From Methylomonas rapida (GTDB lineage Bacteria; Pseudomonadota; Gammaproteobacteria; Methylococcales; Methylomonadaceae), in the NCBI RefSeq assembly GCF_024360925.2, contig NZ_CP113517.1, positions 1,116,001 through 1,180,000 on the forward strand: a stretch of DNA of 64,000 nt, given 5' to 3'. A program made the translations under genes and the position numbers. The notes below the pieces were generated by a model. It saw only the letters and a list, made by a program, of their open reading frames with translations, was not told the DNA's origin and searched no databases. Of the stretch, positions 47,214 to 56,289 are shown piece by piece (the stretch's first letter is position 1; each line of letters begins with the position of its first letter).

Positions 47214-47225
47214 TAGCTGCCTCCC

Positions 47226-47819
47226 TTAATCAATAGTGCCGCTTAATCCGAGCATGGCTTCCACCATCGGTGGCGATTCTCTGTTGATGTTTTGAATAAA
47301 CTGACTCGAAAATCGGGGTGTAAAACATAGCCAGTTGGAGCGGGCAATGAAATCAATGTCTTCTAAAGATAAACGTTCAACTGCCAAGCGCATGGTTTCA
47401 TCTGTAATGCCAAGTACCAGTTCGGTTAGTACCGGGTTCTCCCGTGCGATTTCTCTGGCTTTGATGAGCCAGGCCTGATTCATGGCATAAATCTCTTCAT
47501 CGCAACCCAGTTCATCGATCGCCGTCAGTTTGTCAAAGTAGACCTCGAGATTTTTGAATGCTGACTGCATCATGTTGTCGATGTACCCCGCCATATTGAC
47601 TATTTTCAGTTTCGATTTCAGAAAGTCGGATCCGAATTCGGCGATCAATGGCAAAAACAATTCCTGAAAGAACCCCAGCGTGATGCTTTTAACGTCCTTA
47701 AAATCAATTGTCAGCGATTGCTGATTGGCAAAGCATTCGCGGGCCAATCGGGCTAGATTTTTGCCATGGATTGGCTGAGGTATTTGAGAACTGGTGGCTG
47801 TGACGACAACGATATGCAT
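47226..47819 (-). CDS. STAS-like (DUF4325-type) domain fused to an FlhD-like domain
   Basis: 197 residues. The first ~95 residues match the STAS-like DUF4325 pattern (LTIDFKDVKSITLGFFQELF, then LKIVNMAGYIDNMMQSAF). The rest resembles FlhD: NQAWLIKAREIARENPVLTE, LGITDETMRLAVERLSLEDI and ARSNWLCFTPRFS match FlhD's LSYLLLAQRL, LGINEEMA, LTLPQM and NQLVCHFRF. So it seems to be a FlhD with an added N-terminal domain. It lies between two FlhC-like genes. I know no described FlhD with this fusion, but I cannot search. Confidence 0.72.
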   Translation of the reverse strand: MHIVVVTATSSQIPQPIHGKNLARLARECFANQQSLTIDFKDVKSITLGFFQELFLPLIAEFGSDFLKSKLKIVNMAGYIDNMMQSAFKNLEVYFDKLTAIDELGCDEEIYAMNQAWLIKAREIARENPVLTELVLGITDETMRLAVERLSLEDIDFIARSNWLCFTPRFSSQFIQNINRESPPMVEAMLGLSGTID

Positions 47820-47851
47820 GCGACTTCTCCTTAGTTGCTAATGGATCGTCT

Positions 47852-48469
47852 CTAACGAGCGCTGGGTTTGTTCAATGTGAGCATTTTTGATTTTGTGGAA
47901 ATCCAGCGTCGCCGACCTGAGCGATCAGTCCATACATCACAGATAGGGCATTGACTAAATGCGGCATCAGGGTGAATCATACCCAGGTAACGGGCGCGGC
48001 AACGCCCGCAGATCATGAAAACCAAATCACCCGCCGAGAGCAGGCTAATTAAATACCAAGCCCGGTTGATGTCTAACGGATAATGTTGGCTGGAGCGAGA
48101 TTGGATATATTGCCAATCGGCTAAAATTCTGGAAGCAACGTTGCTGTAGATCTCATAAGCCGCAACCAGTAAGGTCGCATCCAGGTTCGGGGTAGAAAGC
48201 CGGTGTCTGATATCTTCAATCATGCTTAAAAATAGCGAGGCATGAATGTTGTTGAACGCCGAGCGAATGGCCCATTGATGATCGTGTGGCAGCATGCCTT
48301 GTTTGGGTGCTTGCCCTTGTACCGTCTTAAAAAATGCGATGCTTTGCTTTCGAGTTAAATGGCAGAGTTGGCTGACAATTGGAGGACGGGCGCCGAGTTG
48401 GATTAGTTTTTCCGCCAATAGCAAGTCTGCGCCAATGTTTGGCCTGTTTTTAAAGGGCATTGGTTTCAT
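47852..48469 (-). CDS. FlhC-like transcription activator, second copy
   Basis: 205 residues from the ATG at 48469 (48460 is also possible). FlhC features: LAEKLIQLGARPPIVSQLCH, the motif QGQAPKQGMLPHDHQW and zinc Cys pairs CGRC and CPIC about 20 residues apart. It is longer than the 155-residue copy, mainly by a basic tail (SGRRRWISTKSK). The 5' end overlaps the FlhD-like gene by about 20 bases, so the two form a coupled FlhD-FlhC pair. The two FlhC copies are clearly diverged from each other. Confidence 0.8.
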   Translation of the reverse strand: MKPMPFKNRPNIGADLLLAEKLIQLGARPPIVSQLCHLTRKQSIAFFKTVQGQAPKQGMLPHDHQWAIRSAFNNIHASLFLSMIEDIRHRLSTPNLDATLLVAAYEIYSNVASRILADWQYIQSRSSQHYPLDINRAWYLISLLSAGDLVFMICGRCRARYLGMIHPDAAFSQCPICDVWTDRSGRRRWISTKSKMLTLNKPSAR

Positions 48470-48743
48470 TCGCGGTTCCAGTGATATTGGGTTGGAGCAG
48501 ATCCACATAGGCAACCATGGGCAAGTTGCTTGGGGCATAGACAGGCAATAACTGAATCACTGCACGACTACTTTCGGCCCGTTCACGAAGTCGCTCCTGT
48601 GTCATGCCTGCGAGACGGTCTATGCCAACCCGATCTAATCCAAAGCGCCAGGCTGTTTCCGCCGGATTGCTGCGTGCGCATTCCCTTGCAAGCATGAGAT
48701 ATTCGAAATTTAACCGGGCAAGATCTTCATCCAGTGTTGACAT
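48450..48743 (-). CDS. FlhD-like transcription coactivator
   Basis: 97 residues, the size of E. coli FlhD (about 116). LNFEYLMLARECARSNPAET, AWRFGLDRVGIDRLAGMT and SSRAVIQLLPVYA follow the FlhD order. The ATG at 48743 has AGAGG seven bases upstream; upstream codons in the same frame (to 49103) look like leader sequence. It is the first gene of the four-gene - strand unit FlhD-FlhC-STAS/FlhD-FlhC. It should form a FlhD4C2-like complex with the overlapping FlhC. Confidence 0.75.
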   Translation of the reverse strand: MSTLDEDLARLNFEYLMLARECARSNPAETAWRFGLDRVGIDRLAGMTQERLRERAESSRAVIQLLPVYAPSNLPMVAYVDLLQPNITGTANETNAL

Positions 48744-49182
48744 AAGCGCCTCTGAGTTGATTAACGATTGTTGTCGATATGCTAAGAAGACAACTCGCAA
48801 ATGTCCCGGCCGCAAAGTGACCTGATTTGGGTCACAAAGCTCTGGAAACCACGATTGATATGATTTGGCGTTGTTGAAAATAATTGGCTTATTGAGCCGG
48901 TGATGCCTTTTTCCGCATGTGGCGGACGGCCAATTTGATAACGTCAGGTCGTTTTTAGAGTCTAACGAATTGACTGTTCCTGAAATTCTTCTAATCTCGT
49001 TCTGCTTGCTAGAGGCTTTGCCCGCGACAAGCGGCATCCTGCTTGGCGTTTGAGCTAAATAACTACATTCAAAAATCATTTTAACCTCGCTCTCATACCG
49101 CATTTGTTATGGAGGACATTGTTATGAATCGGCTGTTCGCTAACCAGACTGATACCGCCTGTTACCTGGTTTGGGGTGGTTT
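48744..49182. other. Divergent regulatory region of the FlhDC-like unit
   Basis: About 440 bases between the FlhD-like gene (-) and the + strand membrane protein gene. GTGACCTGATTTGGGTCAC (48817-48835) is a palindrome with 6-bp arms, 74 bases upstream of the FlhD start, and could be an operator. No conserved protein is seen. Promoters for both directions should be here. Confidence 0.45.
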
Positions 49183-50166
49183 ATGCGCGAGGTAATTCAA
49201 TGCTTGATCGATTGGTTGGACAGTGAGACAAGCGACGAAAAAGGCCACCGCATATTGCGCGCGTTAGCCCAGGAGTCGTTGAAGAAATCGGAATTCGAAG
49301 AGTCGAAGCGCCGGTTCACGGCCGATGAAATTGTTGCCGCTATCGGTGAGTCCATAGGAAATGCCGATCCAAAAAAATGGATCGACTGGTCGGGCTCGTT
49401 GAAAAAATATTGCGAAACTCGCGAGCTCCAAATCATCGAGTTTGCCCGTAAACGTGGGTTGCCTCGTTATCCAAAGCCGGAGCGTAAAAGCACAAAGGGA
49501 GGTCCTGGACGACACACGACGTTCTATATCAAGGCGGAACCGATCCCGGAAATCATGGAAGAAGACCAGTCGATAAAATACATGCGGGTGGGGAACGAAG
49601 CAGCCGATTTACAAGCCCACTATCAAATGACGGCACTCGGCGAGGTCAAACCCAGTTGGATCTCAAGCTGGCTATTTCGGCATGGACAAATCGAATTGCG
49701 ACAATGGTACGTATGGGTTGTTCTAGGGTGGTTACTGGCTATCGGCGCATTTGCAGTGTTGATTTTTCTCGTAGGATGGCTGTCATTGTCCGTGCCTAAG
49801 CCTGTGACGACACAAGACATCACATTACTGATGAGCATATTCGGGATTCCTTATGGCGCTTGGGTGGCTATCATCAGGCCTTGGTTATTATTATTCGATG
49901 ACCGAATTATCTCGGCGCATGAACTGCTTACCAACTTTTATGAAAAGCCCGCACAGCTTGAGCTGCTACGCGATGGTAATTTACGAGTGATTCGGTTAGT
50001 CCGGTATTCGGCTCCATGCCCGATTTGCGGCGCCACTATTAATCTCGAAAAAGGCGAACCAGATTTCAGGCGAAGATTGGTTGGGCGCTGTTACGAAAGT
50101 CCGAGAGAGCATGTGTTCAGTTTCGATCGGATAACTCGTCGTGGGCTACTGTTAATAGAACGTTAG
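49183..50166 (+). CDS. Two-helix membrane protein of the island, unknown
   Basis: 327 residues from the ATG at 49183; a TTG at 49171 is possible. The N-terminal ~100 residues are charged and helical (EESKRRFTADEIVAAIGES), followed by a basic loop (ERKSTKGGPGRH) that might bind nucleic acid. Two membrane helices (about 180-205 and 215-240) follow. The C-terminal domain has one CPICG pair and ends PREHVFSFDRITRRG. It is divergent from the FlhDC-like unit and is the last gene I assign to the island. No family recognised; a signalling or defence role is only a guess. Confidence 0.65.
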   Translation: MREVIQCLIDWLDSETSDEKGHRILRALAQESLKKSEFEESKRRFTADEIVAAIGESIGNADPKKWIDWSGSLKKYCETRELQIIEFARKRGLPRYPKPERKSTKGGPGRHTTFYIKAEPIPEIMEEDQSIKYMRVGNEAADLQAHYQMTALGEVKPSWISSWLFRHGQIELRQWYVWVVLGWLLAIGAFAVLIFLVGWLSLSVPKPVTTQDITLLMSIFGIPYGAWVAIIRPWLLLFDDRIISAHELLTNFYEKPAQLELLRDGNLRVIRLVRYSAPCPICGATINLEKGEPDFRRRLVGRCYESPREHVFSFDRITRRGLLLIER

Positions 50167-50241
50167 CTTTCTGTAGGGTTCAGTTACGTCCCTAAGTGGT
50201 TTTTCGTATATTTCGTTCGCTGAAGCTTTTTGGTTGTCTGG

Positions 50242-51675
50242 TTAAGTTTTTTGATTATTTGAAGGCGTAGGACAAGGCGACGACGGCGATGCTTCCAACG
50301 TTGTCCCTTGTGGCGCGTAACAATTAGGGTCGACAGACGGGTCTTCAGTGGTTCGGCCATGGATACCCCAGTCGAGCGGTTGATCCTGCGCGTAGCGCTT
50401 ACCCAATGCCTGTGCGATTTGGGCTCGCGCCAATTCCACACCGAGATAAAAGGCATGCCCACCGTCGTTCTCGACGCCCAAATGCGGAAACAAGGCGAAT
50501 GGATCGCTGTCGGTCCACAAACCGGCGCGGTTGAAGACATGAATCCCTTCGGCCGAAATCATGATGCGAAAGCTTGGGTCACGTATGGCGGCCTGTAGCT
50601 CCAGTATTTCCGAAACAGACAATGGAAACGGCGCGCGCTCGTGCAGCGCCATCAAGCCGTCGTTGATATGTTTGGGCAGCCGGTTGCTTTCCCGCGCGGC
50701 CAGCATGATGCGGCGGGCAAGATCAGCTTCCTTGATCGCCTTGCAAGCGTGTTTACTGACCTGAGTCGCCAGTATCTGGCCTACGTGCAACTCCGAACAA
50801 ATGCCCAGCAACATGGCGTTCATACCGGCAGTATCGGCGTGCGTCAATTCGGTGAGATTGCCCACGCCCATCATGATTTCCACGTCCGGATGCAGCCTCC
50901 TGACTTCGTGGTAGCGAATGATCGAGTCGGTAAAGCCGAAATGAATCGGGTCGAGAATAGGATCGACGATGAATGGTCGGCCTTTCGCGGTCATTTTGGC
51001 AATCACACGGTCGAGCGAATGCAAATCGCCGTGCGGCGTGGCAATCAAAACCGGCGTTGACGCCACTTCATCGGCGATCCACAGCGTCTCTTCGTTGAGG
51101 CTCAACAGATAATCGGCGCCAGCACGCCCCGCCAGCAACAGATTATCGCTATCGAGCGAATCGATGCTGACCAAAAAGCCCTCGCTCTTAAGAGCCTTGA
51201 CGGCATCGGCCAAATGCGGAAACGGAGTAGATGGCAGGCAGCCCAGATCGATGACATCCGCGCCGTCGCGCCGATATTCCTCGGCCCGGCGCAGGATGGC
51301 GGCGACATCGATGTGCGGCGCTTCGACGATCTCCGCGAAGATACGCAGTTCGTAGCGGCTCAGATCCGGGCGTTGGCGGACTTTGCCGAAAAATTCCGGC
51401 AAGTCGTGCAGTTCTTCCGGGCCGCGCTCGACCGGTATGCCAAAATGCCGGGACAAGGCTTCCAAATCGCCCCGGCAGCGGCCGGGTACCAGAATCCGGT
51501 CGGCACCGAAAGTGTCGGTCAGGCGGCGTTGAATCATATCGGCCGTCATCAGCGCCGCTACCGTGACGCCGAGCACATGGACTGTATAGCCGAAATCCGG
51601 TGCCATGTCTTCGATGGTGCGGCGCAACTGCTTTTCGGCCAATTTCCCGGTAAGAAACAGAATATGCTCTGCCAT
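50242..51675 (-). CDS. Dihydropteroate synthase-like protein, H4MPT-linked
   Basis: 477 residues. A first ~130-residue domain (HILFLTGKLAEKQLRRTIED, LVPGRCRGDLEALSRHFG) precedes a TIM-barrel like dihydropteroate synthase (GADVIDLGCLPSTPF, VSIDSLDS, FIVDPILDP, MMGVGNLTEL). The architecture fits the DUF6513/DHPS-like proteins of methylotrophs, proposed to act in tetrahydromethanopterin synthesis. The usual DHPS pterin motifs are altered, so it is not the folate enzyme. The last ~40 residues are low complexity (SPSSPCPTPSNN). A MetF-like gene lies 52 bases upstream on the same strand. Confidence 0.72.
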   Translation of the reverse strand: MAEHILFLTGKLAEKQLRRTIEDMAPDFGYTVHVLGVTVAALMTADMIQRRLTDTFGADRILVPGRCRGDLEALSRHFGIPVERGPEELHDLPEFFGKVRQRPDLSRYELRIFAEIVEAPHIDVAAILRRAEEYRRDGADVIDLGCLPSTPFPHLADAVKALKSEGFLVSIDSLDSDNLLLAGRAGADYLLSLNEETLWIADEVASTPVLIATPHGDLHSLDRVIAKMTAKGRPFIVDPILDPIHFGFTDSIIRYHEVRRLHPDVEIMMGVGNLTELTHADTAGMNAMLLGICSELHVGQILATQVSKHACKAIKEADLARRIMLAARESNRLPKHINDGLMALHERAPFPLSVSEILELQAAIRDPSFRIMISAEGIHVFNRAGLWTDSDPFALFPHLGVENDGGHAFYLGVELARAQIAQALGKRYAQDQPLDWGIHGRTTEDPSVDPNCYAPQGTTLEASPSSPCPTPSNNQKT

Positions 51676-51727
51676 GTGTTATGCATGCCCGAAGACTGCA
51701 CCATGCGAATCGCTCAACCTGTTCCGG

Positions 51728-52486
51728 TTAATGGTTAGGGAACGGCTTGGCCAGGTTTATGCGCTGGAAATATTTATTTAACTCCACCTTGATCGGCATG
51801 AAATACACGTTCCAACCGTTTTCCGCCGCCGAGCTGATCAGCCGGTTGGCAAATTCGACGTTCCAGTCGTAATCCGGTGTGAAATGCTTCGGAAACTTGA
51901 CGTGATTTTTTACTTCCCAATAGTTTTGCGAGGCCAGCGTCAACACGGGACTGATGCCGATATAGGTCTCCAGGCCGTCCATATGTTCGGCAAACAGTTC
52001 CACCAGGCGGTGATCGTAGAACGGTTGCGAAAAAAAGCCATTGGCGCCGGCATCGGCCTTGCGCTGAATATAATGGCATTCGTGTTGCAGGCCTTGCCGG
52101 TGCGGGTCGAAGCCGGCATAAATGTTCAGCTTCGGGAAACGCCGGCTCACTGCCCGGATCAGGTCTACCACGTCGGTATTGCAATAAGTGCGTTTCAAAC
52201 CTTCCGGCGGGTCGCCGGTGACTAGCAATACGTCATCCAGTTCGTATTGCTCGATAATGCGATACAACTCGCCGCTTTCGATTTTAAAATCGATGGCGCG
52301 AAAATGCGGAATGAAACGGTATTTGAGCCGGTCGATGCGCGTCGCAAGCTCCCAACTGCGAATATGGAAACGCTGAATATCCGGCACGTTGATGATATTG
52401 ATGCCGTTATCCAAGCTCCGCACAAACGCATATTGCCTTTCGAAGGCTTCCAGGGTTCTGGGGACGATTTCAAACGAGATGTTCAT
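51728..52486 (-). CDS. MetF-like methylenetetrahydrofolate reductase family protein
   Basis: 252 residues, slightly shorter than E. coli MetF. TIM-barrel features: NISFEIVPRTLEAF (the catalytic Glu region), VLLVTGDPPEG, YAGFDPHRQG, KADAGANGFFSQPFYD and YIGISPVLT. Start at the ATG 52486; a TTG 6 bases before is unlikely. It lies between metE (upstream) and the DHPS-like gene, so it may supply methyl-H4folate for MetE. However the sequence is atypical for MetF, and a role with H4MPT or another C1 carrier is possible. Confidence 0.78.
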   Translation of the reverse strand: MNISFEIVPRTLEAFERQYAFVRSLDNGINIINVPDIQRFHIRSWELATRIDRLKYRFIPHFRAIDFKIESGELYRIIEQYELDDVLLVTGDPPEGLKRTYCNTDVVDLIRAVSRRFPKLNIYAGFDPHRQGLQHECHYIQRKADAGANGFFSQPFYDHRLVELFAEHMDGLETYIGISPVLTLASQNYWEVKNHVKFPKHFTPDYDWNVEFANRLISSAAENGWNVYFMPIKVELNKYFQRINLAKPFPNH

Positions 52487-52567
52487 CGGCAATCGGATTT
52501 TTGGCTATTGGCTTATTGGCACGCCCCGGCATCAGGCCGGGGCGGTTGATACAGCAAACGATGCGGA

Positions 52568-54862
52568 TTAGCCCAGCGTGGCTCGCAAGGTTTTGGCGGC
52601 GGCCACCATCTGGGCCAATGCCGGTATCACCTCATCCCACTGGCGGGTTTTTAATCCGCAATCCGGATTGACCCACAGCCGTTCGGTCGGAATACACTCG
52701 GCAGCTTTGCTCATCAACGCGACGATGTGCTGCGCGCTCGGAATATTGGGCGAATGGATGTCGTAGACGCCGGGACCGATCTCGTTCGGGTAGTTGAAAT
52801 GCTCGAAGGCGTCCAGCAACTCCATGTCGGAACGCGAGGTCTCGATGGTGATGGCGTCGGCGTCCATATCGGCGATGGCGGCGATGATGTCGTTGAACTC
52901 GGAGTAGCACATGTGCGTGTGAATCTGCGTCTCGTCCGTCACGCCGCCCGTCGTGATGCGGAACGATTCCACGGCCCAATCCAGATAGGCCTGCCATTGC
53001 GATCGTCGTAGCGGCAGACCTTCGCGCAAGGCCGCTTCGTCGATTTGTATCACGCCGATACCGACACTTTCCAAATCCAGCACTTCCTCGCGGATAGCCA
53101 AGGCCAGTTGCTTGCAGGTGACCGAACGCGGCTGGTCGTCGCGGACGAACGACCAGTTCAAAATGGTCACCGGCCCGGTCAACATGCCTTTCATCGGTTT
53201 GCCGGTCAGCGACTGGGCGTAGCCGATCCATTCGATGGTCATCGGGCGCGGGCGGCTGATGTCGCCGAACAGGATGGGCGGCTTGACGCAACGAGAACCG
53301 TAAGACTGCACCCAACCGGATTGGCTGAACGCATAGCCGTCGAGCTGTTCGCCGAAATATTCCACCATGTCGTTACGCTCGGCTTCGCCATGTACCAACA
53401 CGTCCAAACCGAGCGCCTCCTGCTCGCGCACGCAACGGGCGATTTCGGCGCGCATGGCCGCTTTATAGCCGGCTTCATCCAGTTTGCCGGACTTGAACTG
53501 ACTGCGTGCCAGACGAATTTCCGCCGTTTGCGGAAACGAGCCGATAGTGGTGGTGGGGAACTTGGGTAATTTCAGCAACGCGACCTGCTTGACGGCACGT
53601 TGCGCATAAGGGCTTTTGCGCTGCGCCATTTGCGGGGTGATACCGGCCAACGCCGCCTTGATCGCCGGATTGTTGACCCGCGCCGAAAGACGGCGCGCTT
53701 CGATGGCAGCACGGTTGGCGTCCAGTTCGGCTTTGACCGCCGCGCGCCCTTGGTTCAGTGCGGTGCTCAACTGGCGCAGTTCTTCGAGCTTCTGCTTGGC
53801 AAAGGCCAGCCAGGATTTGATTTCGGCGTCGAGTTTCTGCTCGCTGTCCAGATCGACCGGCACATGCAGCAGCGAGCACGACGGTGCCAGCCACAGGCGT
53901 TCGCCCAGTTGTTGCGCTAAAGGTTCCAGCCAATCCAGCACGGCGTTGAGGTCGGTTTTCCAGATGTTACGGCCATTGATCACCCCCAGCGATAAAACCT
54001 TGCCTGCAGGCAACTGATCGATCAGCGGCTCGACGTCATCGCTGCCGTTGATGGCATCGACATGCAAACCGGCCACCGGTAAATTGGCGGTGAGACTGCG
54101 GTTTTCCGCCAGTTGACCGAAATAGGTCGCCAATAAAAGTTTAACCGGGCAATCAGCCAATTGCCGATACGCCGTAACGAAGGCATTTTGCCAAACGGCA
54201 TCGAGTTCGGTGACCAGAATCGGTTCGTCGATCTGTACCCATTCAACACCCTCCGCCGCCAGCGTGTCCAGCAACTCCGCGTAAACCGGCAACAGTTTGG
54301 GCAACAGTGCCAGCTTGTCTGAATCGTCCTTGGCCTTGCCCAGCCATAAGTAAGTGACCGGGCCGATGAGTACCGGCTTGGTGGTGACGCCCTGGGCCTT
54401 GGCTTCCCCCAGTTGTTCCAATAGGCGGGACGCATCCAGTTTGAATTCCGTGGCGGCGGAGAACTCGGGCACGATGTAATGGTAATTGGTATCGAACCAT
54501 TTGGTCATTTCGCCGGCGGCCACGCCTGCACAGCAATCGTCGGCGTCGTTTGCCGAATCCGCCGAACGGCCACGGGCGACGCGGAAGTAGTTGTCCAGCG
54601 CGTCGCCGTGAAAATCCCGCACCCGCTCGGGCAAGTTGCCCAAGGTAAAGCTCATGTCCAGCACCTGGTCGTAATAGGCGAAGTCGCCGACCGGCACGCT
54701 ATCCAGTCCAGCTTGAAGTTGCCAATGGCGCTGGCGCAACTGTTGGCCGAGTGTTTTGAGTTCGTCACGCGAGGACTGGCCTTGCCAGTACGACTCCAAA
54801 GCAAACTTGAGTTCGCGCTTGGCGCCGATACGGGGAAAACCTAAATTGTGAATTTTTGTCAT
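52568..54862 (-). CDS. metE: Cobalamin-independent methionine synthase
   Basis: 764 residues, full-length MetE. Starts [18 protein letters not shown], folate-side [43 protein letters not shown], and the zinc/homocysteine site THMCYSEF with [11 protein letters not shown]. It moves the methyl group from methyl-H4folate to homocysteine without B12. The ATG at 54862 begins the canonical N-terminus; upstream codons (from 54916) are extra. It is divergent from metR, 107 bases away, the classic arrangement for MetR control. Confidence 0.97.
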   Translation of the reverse strand: MTKIHNLGFPRIGAKRELKFALESYWQGQSSRDELKTLGQQLRQRHWQLQAGLDSVPVGDFAYYDQVLDMSFTLGNLPERVRDFHGDALDNYFRVARGRSADSANDADDCCAGVAAGEMTKWFDTNYHYIVPEFSAATEFKLDASRLLEQLGEAKAQGVTTKPVLIGPVTYLWLGKAKDDSDKLALLPKLLPVYAELLDTLAAEGVEWVQIDEPILVTELDAVWQNAFVTAYRQLADCPVKLLLATYFGQLAENRSLTANLPVAGLHVDAINGSDDVEPLIDQLPAGKVLSLGVINGRNIWKTDLNAVLDWLEPLAQQLGERLWLAPSCSLLHVPVDLDSEQKLDAEIKSWLAFAKQKLEELRQLSTALNQGRAAVKAELDANRAAIEARRLSARVNNPAIKAALAGITPQMAQRKSPYAQRAVKQVALLKLPKFPTTTIGSFPQTAEIRLARSQFKSGKLDEAGYKAAMRAEIARCVREQEALGLDVLVHGEAERNDMVEYFGEQLDGYAFSQSGWVQSYGSRCVKPPILFGDISRPRPMTIEWIGYAQSLTGKPMKGMLTGPVTILNWSFVRDDQPRSVTCKQLALAIREEVLDLESVGIGVIQIDEAALREGLPLRRSQWQAYLDWAVESFRITTGGVTDETQIHTHMCYSEFNDIIAAIADMDADAITIETSRSDMELLDAFEHFNYPNEIGPGVYDIHSPNIPSAQHIVALMSKAAECIPTERLWVNPDCGLKTRQWDEVIPALAQMVAAAKTLRATLG

Positions 54863-54951
54863 GAATAACTGCCGTCTAGTGAATATTTGACACATAAAAC
54901 ATTGTAAACAGATCAACGAATGACGATAATCGATGATTCTTCATCAATCTA

Positions 54952-54964
54952 TGAGGCTTATTCA
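54952..54964. promoter_or_regulatory. Putative MetR box
   Basis: TGAGGCTTATTCA matches the MetR consensus TGAA-N5-TTCA with one mismatch. It lies 5 bases upstream of the metR start in the metE-metR gap. A second partial match is TGATTCTTCA near 54934. Homocysteine-dependent control of metE and metR is the expected use. Confidence 0.45.
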
Positions 54965-54969
54965 TTGAT

Positions 54970-55866
54970 ATGGAATTGATCCATCTGCGTATCCTGCTGG
55001 CATTAAAACGCCACGGCACCCTGAGCGCCGCCGCCGAAACCCTGCATCTGACCCAGTCGGCGTTGTCGCATCAAATCAAAAACCTGGAGCAACGCCTGGG
55101 CGTGACGCTGTGGTACAAGCAGGGCCGCTCGCTGGTGTTGAGTCAAGCCGGGCGCTATTTGTCGGAGGTGGCCGAGTCGGTCATCGCCACCGTCGATTCG
55201 GCTGAAAACCACTTGGCGCAACTGGCTAAAGGCAAAACCGGCAAATTGACCATAGGTATCGAATGCCATGCCTGCTACGAATGGTTCCGTAACATCCTGC
55301 AACCCTATTTGCGCGCCTGGCCGGATTTGACGGTGGAAGTCACGTCGCGCTACCGTTTTGAATCGTTCGAGGCGATTCGCCAATACAAGCTGGACGCTGT
55401 GTTGACCTCCGATCCGGTCGAAAATGGCCTGCTCAGCTACCAGCCATTATTCGATTTTGAGTTGGCGTTGATCGTCGCCGACAGCCATCCGCTGGCCGGT
55501 CGCGGGCTCATCGTGCCCGACGATCTGCGCGGCGAAACCGTGTTGACCTACCCGGTGGCCCGCGACCGCCTCGACATGTTCCGTAAGGTGCTGCAACCGG
55601 CAGGTATCGAGCCCGCTGCACACATCCAGGTTGAGGAAACCGACATCATGTTGCAATTGGCCGCAGCCGGTCGCGGCGTTTGCCTGCTACCGGAATGGCT
55701 GCTGGCCGACAAATCCGCCAAACTCGGTCTGAACGGCTTGCGCTTCGCCGACCTGCCCATCGGTAAAACCATGTATCTGGCCTGTCGGCATGAGGATGTG
55801 GGTTTGGAATACCTGCAATGGCTGATCCATCATGCCCGTACCGGGTTGGCAATCAAACAGCAATAA
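54970..55866 (+). CDS. metR: LysR-type regulator of methionine synthesis
   Basis: 298 residues. N-terminal LTTR helix-turn-helix (LSAAAETLHLTQSALSHQIK), then the effector domain (KLTIGIECHACYEWF). ECHACYEWF is a feature of MetR that lines the homocysteine pocket. Divergent from metE. The usual target genes metE and metF-like sit next to it. No Shine-Dalgarno is obvious upstream of the ATG. Confidence 0.92.
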   Translation: MELIHLRILLALKRHGTLSAAAETLHLTQSALSHQIKNLEQRLGVTLWYKQGRSLVLSQAGRYLSEVAESVIATVDSAENHLAQLAKGKTGKLTIGIECHACYEWFRNILQPYLRAWPDLTVEVTSRYRFESFEAIRQYKLDAVLTSDPVENGLLSYQPLFDFELALIVADSHPLAGRGLIVPDDLRGETVLTYPVARDRLDMFRKVLQPAGIEPAAHIQVEETDIMLQLAAAGRGVCLLPEWLLADKSAKLGLNGLRFADLPIGKTMYLACRHEDVGLEYLQWLIHHARTGLAIKQQ

Positions 55867-55957
55867 CTACATATAGTGATAAATTAAAAATTTAATCGGC
55901 ACATATAGTAATTTGAGCTTGACGTCCCTATGCCGCCAGCCTAGAATCCTTCTCCGA

Positions 55958-56146
55958 GATGGTTCCCCCAAAAGGGGGATTAAAAGGGAATCCGGTCGGT
56001 GGTCTAAGAATTCGATCTTTAACTACTGATAAGCCGGAGCTGCCCCCGCAACTGTAATTGGCGAGTCTTTGTTCAAGCATGCCACTGGACGCGAGTCCGG
56101 GAAGGCGAACCAAGACGATGACCCGAAAGCCAGGAGACCTGCCTTC
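55958..56146 (+). ncRNA. Cobalamin riboswitch upstream of nrdAB
   Basis: The conserved parts appear in order: GGTTCC then AAAGGGAATCCGGT, GCCGGAGCTGCCCCCGCAAC with TGTAA, GCCACTG, CGGGAAGGCG, GATGACCCGAAAGCCAGGAG and the B12 box GCCAGGAGACCTGCC (56129-56143). Adenosyl- or another cobalamin should bind it and lower expression of the genes below. The expression platform is in 56146-56289. The target is a B12-independent ribonucleotide reductase, so the logic is to save it when B12 is plentiful. Confidence 0.95.
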
Positions 56147-56289
56147 GAAACCTTCAGTCAACCAGGAGCGGGGTGCCTCCGAAGACGATGGCAAGCGCAT
56201 TGGCTTCCGGCGGTTTTCGTATCGCGCTCCGGTTCCCGGCTTTCCCTTCCTCTTCCGCCACTCCCGTCATTAATCGCGTGGAGTATCGC

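Noticed and set aside
46746..48743. Flagellar master regulators flhDC of the chromosome
   Set aside because: Two pairs, one fused, in an A/T-richer island next to an integrase and without flagellar genes fit mobile-element activators better.
48744..49103. A 120-codon N-terminal extension of the FlhD-like protein
   Set aside because: The ATG at 48743 has a good Shine-Dalgarno and gives the normal FlhD size; the extension looks like non-coding leader.
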